64,000 nt of DNA from the NCBI GenBank assembly GCA_963711635.1, contig CAVQEZ010000005.1, positions 310,001 through 374,000 of the forward strand. The letters run 5' to 3'. This DNA comes from CADEED01 sp963711635. Lineage in GTDB: Bacteria; Pseudomonadota; Gammaproteobacteria; Steroidobacterales; Steroidobacteraceae. Made by a program: the position numbers and the translations under genes. The notes below the pieces were generated by a model, which did no database searches, was not told the DNA's origin, and saw only the letters and a list, made by a program, of their open reading frames with translations. The first letter of the stretch is position 1, and each line of letters starts with the position of its first letter. Positions 58,098 to 64,000 of the stretch are shown one piece after another.

Positions 58098-60830
58098 GTG
58101 AACAAATTCATCAGTAACCTGTCACTGCGCGGCAAGTTCCTCGTCGTGACGCTGGCCATGCTGGTCCCGATCTGCGTGCTGGGCTTCACGGCCGCGCGCC
58201 TCGAGCTCGAGAAGATCGGCGCCGCCAACCGCGAGACTGCGGGGCTGGCGTGGGCCTCCGAGCTCATCACCATCGCCGCCAACCTGGCGGAGTACCGCGA
58301 GCACTACACCGCAGTGGCCGCGGGTGCCGAAAACGAGCGCCCCGAGATGGCCGAGCATGCCGCGCGCGTCAAGACCGCCATGGCGCAACTGGACGTGCTG
58401 GCGCGCGATGCCGACGCGGATCTGGTTGGCGCCTCGCAGTGGGACAAGCTGCGTCCGCGGGTCGCGGCCATGATCGAAGGCGACGGCGCCGCCGGTTCGC
58501 ACCGCGCGGAAAACCTGGCGCTGATTTCAAATCTGCATGAGCGCACCCAGGCCATGGGAGAGGTGTCCGGGCTGACCCTCGATTCGGGCCACGACTCGTC
58601 CGCGCTCATGGATGCGACCTTGTTCAACCTGCCGCTGGGCGTCGAGGCCATGGCCAGCGCGCGGCGAGCGCTGAATGGCAAGATTTCAGGCGATGACAGT
58701 GTCCGCACCCACATGATCCTCGCGGCAGAGGCCGCGGAATCTCGCGTGCGGCTGCGCAGCGCCACGCATTCCCTGGCCGAGAGCTATGCGGCGTATGCAG
58801 GCACTTCTGATATCCCGGCCAGGGCGCAGGCCCTTTCACAACGGCTCGATGGCGCCTTCAAGGGGCTCGAGTCCGAAGCACGCGAAGGCATGGAAGAAGC
58901 CCGTGCCACACAGCTCTCCGAGGAGCTGGAGATCCTGACCGAGGATCTCTCGGCGCTGCGCGAGGCCGCCAACGCCGAGCTCTCCGCGCTGCTGAGTGCG
59001 CGCGTGAAGCGCGCGCAGTGGACGCTGGTGGGCGAAGGCGTGCTGGTCTTGCTGTGCCTGGGACTGGCGTATTGGGTGCTGTCCCTGGTCACGACGTACA
59101 TCGCGCGCAAGCTCGAGGCGGCCAACACGGCCTTCGTGCGCATGGCCAAGGGCAAGTTCGACAGCGAGCTCGGCGGCCAGCCGCAGGACGAGCTCGGCAA
59201 ACTACTGACGGCACTGGCCAACATGCAGAGCCGGCTGTCGGCGCGCGTCGAAGCGGATGGCCGCGCCACCGCCGAGGAGCGCGAGCGCACCGTGGCGGCC
59301 GAGCGCATTCGCCAGGCGCTGGATGCTTCTTCCGTCAACGTGGTGGTTTGCGACGAGAAGGGCGAGATCATCTACCTGAACCCGGCGGCGCAGCAGCTGA
59401 TGTCGGGGGCACGCGATGACTTCCGCGCGGTGCAGCCGACCTTCGACGCCGGCGACCTGGTCGAGAACAAGATCGACATTTTCTTCGCGCAGGGCGAGCG
59501 CGAGCGGGAGCGGATCCTCAACCTGCACCGCTCCGCGCGCTCGGAGTTCGTGGTGGGCACGCGCACGCTGCAGACCATCGTCAGCCCCATCGTCGACGGC
59601 GAGGGCAAGCGCATTGGCGCAGTAATCGAGTGGCTGGATCGCACGCAGGAAGTGGCGGCGGAGAAGGAAATCGGCGACCTGGTTGCGGCCGTCTCGGATG
59701 GCAAGCTGGACCAGCGCATCGACCTCGCCGGCAAGAGCGGATTCTTCGAAGTGCTGGCCGCGGGGCTCAACGGCCTCGTGGGCAGTGTCAGCGATGCCGT
59801 GGCGGAAACGCGCGGGCTGGTAGCTGGCGCCAATGACGGCGATCTCACGCGGTCGATGCAACTCGAAGGCAAGTCCGGCCTGTACGCGTCCATCGGCAGC
59901 GGCGTCAATGCGCTGGTGAGCAACATGGCCGGCGTGGTGGCGCAGGTGAAGAGCATGGCGGCGCAGGTACACGCCGGCGCGGAAGAGATTTCCAGGGGCA
60001 ATACCAACCTCTCGCAGCGCACCGAGGAGCAGGCCTCGAGCCTCGAGGAAACCGCCTCGTCGATGGAAGAGATGACCTCGACGGTCAAGCAGACTGCCGA
60101 CAACGCCGGCCAGGCGAATCAGCTCGCCATGGCCGCGCGCCAGCAGGCCGAGAAGGGTGGTGCGGTGGTCAGCTCCGCGGTTGGCGCGATGCGCGAGATC
60201 AACGTGGCCAGCAAAAAGATCGCCGACATCATCGGGGTCATCGACGAGATCGCGTTCCAGACCAACCTGCTCGCATTGAACGCGGCTGTGGAAGCGGCAC
60301 GCGCGGGCGAGCAGGGTCGTGGCTTCGCGGTGGTGGCCACCGAGGTGCGCAACCTCGCCGGTCGTTCCGCGACGGCCGCCAAGGAAATCAAGGCGCTGAT
60401 CCAGGACAGCGTGTCCAAGGTCAATGAGGGCAGCCGCCTGGTCGATGAATCGGGACGCACGCTGGACGAGATCGTCGGCGCGGTGAAGAAGGTCACGGAC
60501 ATCGTGGCCGAAATCGCCGCCGCCAGCCGCGAGCAATCGGCCGGCATCGAGCAGGTCAACAAGGCCGTGGTGCAGATGGACGCCGGCACGCAGCAGAACG
60601 CGGCGCTGGTGGAACAGGCCGCCGCGGCCAGCCAGGCCATCGTCGAGCAGGCCATGCTGCTGAACTCGCTGGTGTCTCACTACCGGGTCAAGGATGTCGC
60701 CATCGCCGAGCGGCGCGTGCTGAGCGCGGCCCGCAAGCCCGCGATCGAATCCGCGGCCGGGCCCGCGACGCCCAAGTCTGCGAAAGCCAGGGCCGCCGCT
60801 GTCGGCAATGGCGACTGGTCGGAATTCTGA
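58098..60830 (+). CDS. Methyl-accepting chemotaxis protein with PAS and extra HAMP-like regions
   Basis: 910 residues, intact, GTG start. First membrane segment at residues about 13-33; a long helical periplasmic domain (about 34-303); second segment about 305-328; HAMP; PAS domain (about 405-515, NVVVCDEKGEIIYLNPAAQQ); two HAMP-like linkers (AVSDGKLDQRIDL, GANDGDLTRSMQL); signalling hairpin with EIAFQTNLLALNAAVEAARA (tip about 720). The last five residues, DWSEF, fit the CheR/CheB-docking xWxxF motif. The ligand is unknown. Confidence 0.93.
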   Translation: MNKFISNLSLRGKFLVVTLAMLVPICVLGFTAARLELEKIGAANRETAGLAWASELITIAANLAEYREHYTAVAAGAENERPEMAEHAARVKTAMAQLDVLARDADADLVGASQWDKLRPRVAAMIEGDGAAGSHRAENLALISNLHERTQAMGEVSGLTLDSGHDSSALMDATLFNLPLGVEAMASARRALNGKISGDDSVRTHMILAAEAAESRVRLRSATHSLAESYAAYAGTSDIPARAQALSQRLDGAFKGLESEAREGMEEARATQLSEELEILTEDLSALREAANAELSALLSARVKRAQWTLVGEGVLVLLCLGLAYWVLSLVTTYIARKLEAANTAFVRMAKGKFDSELGGQPQDELGKLLTALANMQSRLSARVEADGRATAEERERTVAAERIRQALDASSVNVVVCDEKGEIIYLNPAAQQLMSGARDDFRAVQPTFDAGDLVENKIDIFFAQGERERERILNLHRSARSEFVVGTRTLQTIVSPIVDGEGKRIGAVIEWLDRTQEVAAEKEIGDLVAAVSDGKLDQRIDLAGKSGFFEVLAAGLNGLVGSVSDAVAETRGLVAGANDGDLTRSMQLEGKSGLYASIGSGVNALVSNMAGVVAQVKSMAAQVHAGAEEISRGNTNLSQRTEEQASSLEETASSMEEMTSTVKQTADNAGQANQLAMAARQQAEKGGAVVSSAVGAMREINVASKKIADIIGVIDEIAFQTNLLALNAAVEAARAGEQGRGFAVVATEVRNLAGRSATAAKEIKALIQDSVSKVNEGSRLVDESGRTLDEIVGAVKKVTDIVAEIAAASREQSAGIEQVNKAVVQMDAGTQQNAALVEQAAAASQAIVEQAMLLNSLVSHYRVKDVAIAERRVLSAARKPAIESAAGPATPKSAKARAAAVGNGDWSEF

Positions 60831-60840
60831 GATCAGGCCG

Positions 60841-61360
60841 ATGAACATGCCGACCGCAGCCAGGTTCGAGGCCGGCACCGAAACCGAGGCCGCCGGAACC
60901 ACTCAGTACCTCACGTTCGTGTGCGCGGGTGAGGAGTACGGCGTCGAGATCCTGTGCGTGCAGGAGATCAAGGGCTGGGAAGGGCGTGACGCGCGTGCCC
61001 TACACACCGCCGTATCTGCTGGGCGTCATGAACCTGCGCGGCGTCATCGTGCCGGTCATCGACCTGCGCCTGCGGTTCGGTCTGCCGCCGCGCGCAATCG
61101 ACGGTTCCACCGTGGTCATCGTCGTTCGCGTCCAGGCGGGGCTGGCCCAGAAAACCGCCGGCATCGTGGTCGACGCCGTCTCCGAGGTCTACAGCGTGGC
61201 GCCCGCAGACATCAAGCCCACACCGGACCTCGGCGCTTCGCCGGACGGTGCCTGCGTGCGCGGCCTCACTACCGTCGACGAGAAGATGGTCATGCTGCTC
61301 GACATCGACCGGCTGGTGAGCTCCTGCGTCGACGCGCCCGAAGCCCCCGACACGGTCTGA
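60841..61360 (+). CDS. cheW: Coupling protein CheW (second copy)
   Basis: Second CheW, about 173 residues joined: QYLTFVCAGEEYGVEILCVQ, PYLLGVMNLRGVIVPVIDLR, VDAVSEVYSVAP. +1 indel near 60980. ATG 60841 or 60847. It probably serves the adjacent receptor with CheA. Confidence 0.92.
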
Positions 61361-61365
61361 CCGGC

Positions 61366-62230
61366 GTGAACACCTCGAGCACCACCTCGATTCGCGCCCT
61401 GATCGACTTCGCGCTGTCGGAGGCGGAGTTCGACCGGTTGCGCGAGCTGGTGCGCGCGCACACCGGGATTGCACTTTCCGAAGCCAAGCGGCAGCTGGTG
61501 TACGGACGCCTGGCGCGCCGCCTGCGTGCGCTGAATCTCGAGTCCTTCGCCGAGTACATCGAGCTCATCGAAGGCGGTGATCCGGTGGAGCTGGAAGAGT
61601 TCGTGAACGCGGTGACCACGAATCTCACCTCGTTCTTCCGCGAGCCGCATCACTTCGATTACCTGGCGCGCGAGGCGCTGCCGGCGATCGCTGCGCGCGC
61701 AGCTGCTTCGTATCGCCTGCGGATCTGGTGTTGCGCGGCCTCCACCGGCGAGGAGCCGTACTCCATCGCCATGGTGCTGCGCGAGGCGCAGGAGCGGCTC
61801 ACGGGCTGGGACGTGAAATTGCTGGCCACTGACCTCGATTCGGCGGTGCTCGCCACGGGCGCTACCGGTGTGTACGCCACCGAGCGCTTCAAGGGCATGG
61901 AACCGAAGCGCGTGGCGCGCTTCTTCGACAAGGGCAGCGGCGTCCAGGCCGGCAAGTTCCGCGCGCGCGACGAGCTGCGCAGCCTCATCACGTTCCGGCA
62001 GCTCAACCTCATGAACGAGTGGCCGATGCGCGGGCCGTTCGACGCCATTTTCTGCCGCAACGTGGTCATCTACTTCGACAAGGCCACGCAGCGTGCGCTG
62101 TTCGAGCGCATGGCATCGCTGCAGCGGCCCGGGAGACCTGCTGTTCCTCGGGCATTCTGAAAGCCTCTATCGCGTCAGCGAACGGTACGAGCTCATCGGC
62201 CGCACTATCTACCGTCGTGTCGCGGACTGA
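61366..62230 (+). CDS. cheR: Chemoreceptor methyltransferase CheR
   Basis: Methylates receptor glutamates with SAM. GTG 61366. N-terminal helical domain (FDRLRELVRAHTGIAL), SAM site CCAASTGEEPYSIAMVL, LATDLDSAVLATG and FDAIFCRNVVIYFD. +1 indel near 62130; ends FLGHSESLYRVSERY...YRRVAD, TGA 62228-62230. About 287 residues. Confidence 0.94.
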
Positions 62231-62237
62231 GGCGACC

Positions 62238-63339
62238 GTGGAACGCAAGATCAAGGTCCTGATCGTCGACGACTCGGCACTGGTGCGCCAGATCCTGGTC
62301 GAGATCCTGAAGACCGCCGCCGACATGGAAGTGGTGGGCACGGCCTCGGATCCCTTCGTGGCGCGCGAGAAGATCAAGGAAACCAATCCGGACGTACTCA
62401 CGCTGGACGTGGAAATGCCGCGCATGGACGGGCTGACCTTCCTCGCGAATCTCATGCGGCTGCGGCCCATGCCGGTGGTCATGGTGTCGTCGATGACCGA
62501 GCGCGGCGCCGAGACCACGTTGAAGGCGCTGGAACTGGGCGCGGTGGATTTCGTCTCCAAGCCCAAGGTGGACGTGGCCGGCACATTGCACAATTTCAGC
62601 GAGGAGATCCTCGGCAAGATCCGCATCGCAGCCGGCGCGCGCGTGCTGGCGCGCGTGGCACCGTCGGCCGTCGAGGTGACCAAACATTCGGCCGATGCCA
62701 TCCTGCCGGCGAATGCGGCCGCGCGCATGCTGCGGACCACGAATCGCATCGTCGCCGTGGGTTCCTCCACCGGCGGCACCGAGGCCATTCGCGAATTGCT
62801 CGCCGGTCTGCCCGCGGATTCTCCCGCCATCGTCATCGCACAGCACATTCCCGCGGCCTTCAGCGCGCCGTTCGCGCGGCGCATGGATTCGCTGTGCGCG
62901 CTCTCGGTCTGCGAGCCGCGTGGACGGGCAGTACATCATGGCCGGACATGTCTATATCGCGCCCGGCGGCCGGCACCTGCTGGTCGAGCGCGACGGCGCG
63001 CGCTATCGCTGCCGGCTCAACGACGGCCCGCCGGTCAACCGGCACTGCCCGAGCGTCGACGTGTTGTTCCGCTCGGTGGCGCAGCAGGTGGGACCGAACG
63101 CCGTGGGCGTCATCCTCACCGGCATGGGCGACGACGGGTCGCGCGGTCTCAAGGAAATGCACGACGCCGGCGCGCCCACGATCGCGCAGGACGAGGCCAG
63201 CAGCGTGGTCTGGGGCATGCCCGGCGCGGCCGTGAAGTCGGGTGCCGTGGACGAAGTCTTGCCACTCAACCAGGTGGCGGCCGCAATCATGCGGCTGGTG
63301 GGAAGCGCCGGCGCACAGCCGGTGGGGAGAATTGCTTGA
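62238..63339 (+). CDS. cheB: Chemoreceptor methylesterase/deamidase CheB
   Basis: Receiver domain (VLIVDDSALVRQIL, phosphoacceptor in TLDVEMPRMDG, about residue 57) plus esterase domain with catalytic Ser (VGSSTGGTEAIRELL, about 176), His (AQHIPAAFSAPFARR) and Asp (ILTGMGDDGSRGL). GTG 62238. +1 indel near 62920. About 366 residues. Confidence 0.95.
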
Positions 63340-63704
63340 GAACCATATTGACGGTGGATGATTCGACCTCGATGCGCCAGATGGTGCGCGCCACGCTGCA
63401 ATCGGCGGGCTACGACGTCGTGGAAGCGGCCGATGGCCAGGAAGCGCTGGAGTTCGCGCGTGGCAAGGCGGTGGACCTGGTGATCTCCGACGTGAACATG
63501 CCGCGCATGGACGGGATCACGCTGGTTCACGAGCTGCGCGCGCTGCCGGGCTACCGGCTGACGCCACTGCTGTTGCTGACCACCGAGTCGAGCCAGGACA
63601 AGAAGCTGGAAGGCAAGCGCGCGGGCGCCACGGGCTGGATCGTCAAGCCCTTCAACCCGGCGCAGCTGCTGACCACGCTCACCAAACTATTCGGCAATTC
63701 GTGA
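63336..63704 (+). CDS. cheY: CheY-like response regulator (second copy)
   Basis: 122 residues: TILTVDDSTSMRQMV, phosphoacceptor D52 (VISDVNMPRMDG), LLTTESSQDKKLEGKRAG and WIVKPF. The TTG start at 63336 overlaps the cheB stop (TTGA) and is the only start that keeps the conserved N terminus. This form is typical of the second CheY of cheB-linked modules. Confidence 0.93.
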   Translation: MRTILTVDDSTSMRQMVRATLQSAGYDVVEAADGQEALEFARGKAVDLVISDVNMPRMDGITLVHELRALPGYRLTPLLLLTTESSQDKKLEGKRAGATGWIVKPFNPAQLLTTLTKLFGNS

Positions 63705-64000
63705 GCTCAGCGACCTTGACGCTGCCCATCCCATTGCCGCCATTGCTCGAGCTGGCCGCCGCGCAGCTCGAAGTGGCGCTGCAGAACTCGAACTCGCAGG
63801 TGGAACGCCTGGCGGGCTCGGTCGCGGCGTTTGCAAAGCTGGGTGCGGAGATGCTGCGCGCACGAGGATCCGGCGGTCGCCGCGCAGGGCGTGCGCATGG
63901 CCGCCGAAGCGCAGCGCGCCTTGTTCGCCATGCAATTCCACGATGCAGCTCGCGCAACGCATGCAGCACGTGCGCGACGCGCTGGGCGACATGCACGATG
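63701..64000 (+). CDS. Helical protein, start of a gene cut by the window end
   Basis: GTG 63701 overlaps the cheY stop (GTGA). Reads LELAAAQLEVALQNSNSQVE, VAAFAKLGAEMLRA, then after a +1 indel near 63858 EDPAVAAQGVRMAAEAQRAL, and after another near 63942 LAQRMQHVRDALGDMHD. All helix-forming, no domain I can name. It is probably coiled coil. Position after cheB-cheY suggests a chemotaxis-linked helper. Confidence 0.55.
   Translation, partial: MSSATLTLPIPLPPLLELAAAQLEVALQNSNSQVERLAGSVAAFAKLGAEMLRARGSGGRRAGRAHGRRSAARLVRHAIPRCSSRNACSTCATRWATCTM

Noticed and set aside
59202..60902. 566-residue open frame on the minus strand
   Set aside because: Antisense shadow of the chemoreceptor; His/Arg-rich composition with no domain.

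Overview
The window reads as one contiguous stretch of a GC-rich (about two-thirds G+C by eye) gammaproteobacterial chromosome. It carries a serA-pheA-hisC-cmk-rpsA-ihfB-aroA block, then lapB, comEA and galU, then an almost complete polar-flagellum and chemotaxis region. FlhF/FlhG, a FleQ-type regulator, FliA, MotC/MotD-type stators, a DUF2802 protein and CheZ point to a polarly flagellated organism of the Pseudomonas/Xanthomonas/Steroidobacter type. I favour a Steroidobacterales-like lineage, but no rRNA or other marker here proves it.

Layout: 1-7609 amino-acid biosynthesis and housekeeping genes; 7799-11882 envelope, DNA-binding and hypothetical genes; 12382-14025 flgN-flgM-flgA on the minus strand; 14280-24604 flgBCDEFGHIJKL; 25595-30721 fliC-flaG-fliD-fliS-fliT-PilZ; 30917-33271 two sigma54 activators; 33336-39927 fliEFGHIJK; 40107-50266 fliLMNOPQR-flhBAFG-fliA; 50281-63704 cheY-cheZ-motC-motD-DUF2802-STAS-cheA-cheW-porin-mcp-cheW-cheR-cheB-cheY; the last 300 bases open a further small gene. 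Most genes overlap by 4 bases (ATGA/GTGA/TTGA), as in translationally coupled operons.

Regulation can be read directly. There are sigma54 (-24/-12) boxes before flgA, flgB, fleR and fliL. Sigma28 boxes, all with an 11-base spacer, lie before flgM, fliC and fliS. This fits a cascade of FleQ-like activator, then sigma54 genes, then FliA and late genes, with FlgM as anti-sigma28.

Two features stand out. First, six intergenic inverted-repeat elements share a core (aTTTCCtAGCAAA) and start exactly at the stop codon of the upstream gene in five cases. The largest (24603-25432) contains two opposed copies of a roughly 213-base unit whose own terminal arms differ between copies but stay complementary within each copy, so the structure is conserved by compensatory change. 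Second, reading frames are broken by single-base indels at more than 60 places, mostly +1 and also inside essential genes such as rpsA. I read these as sequence errors and annotate the genes across them.
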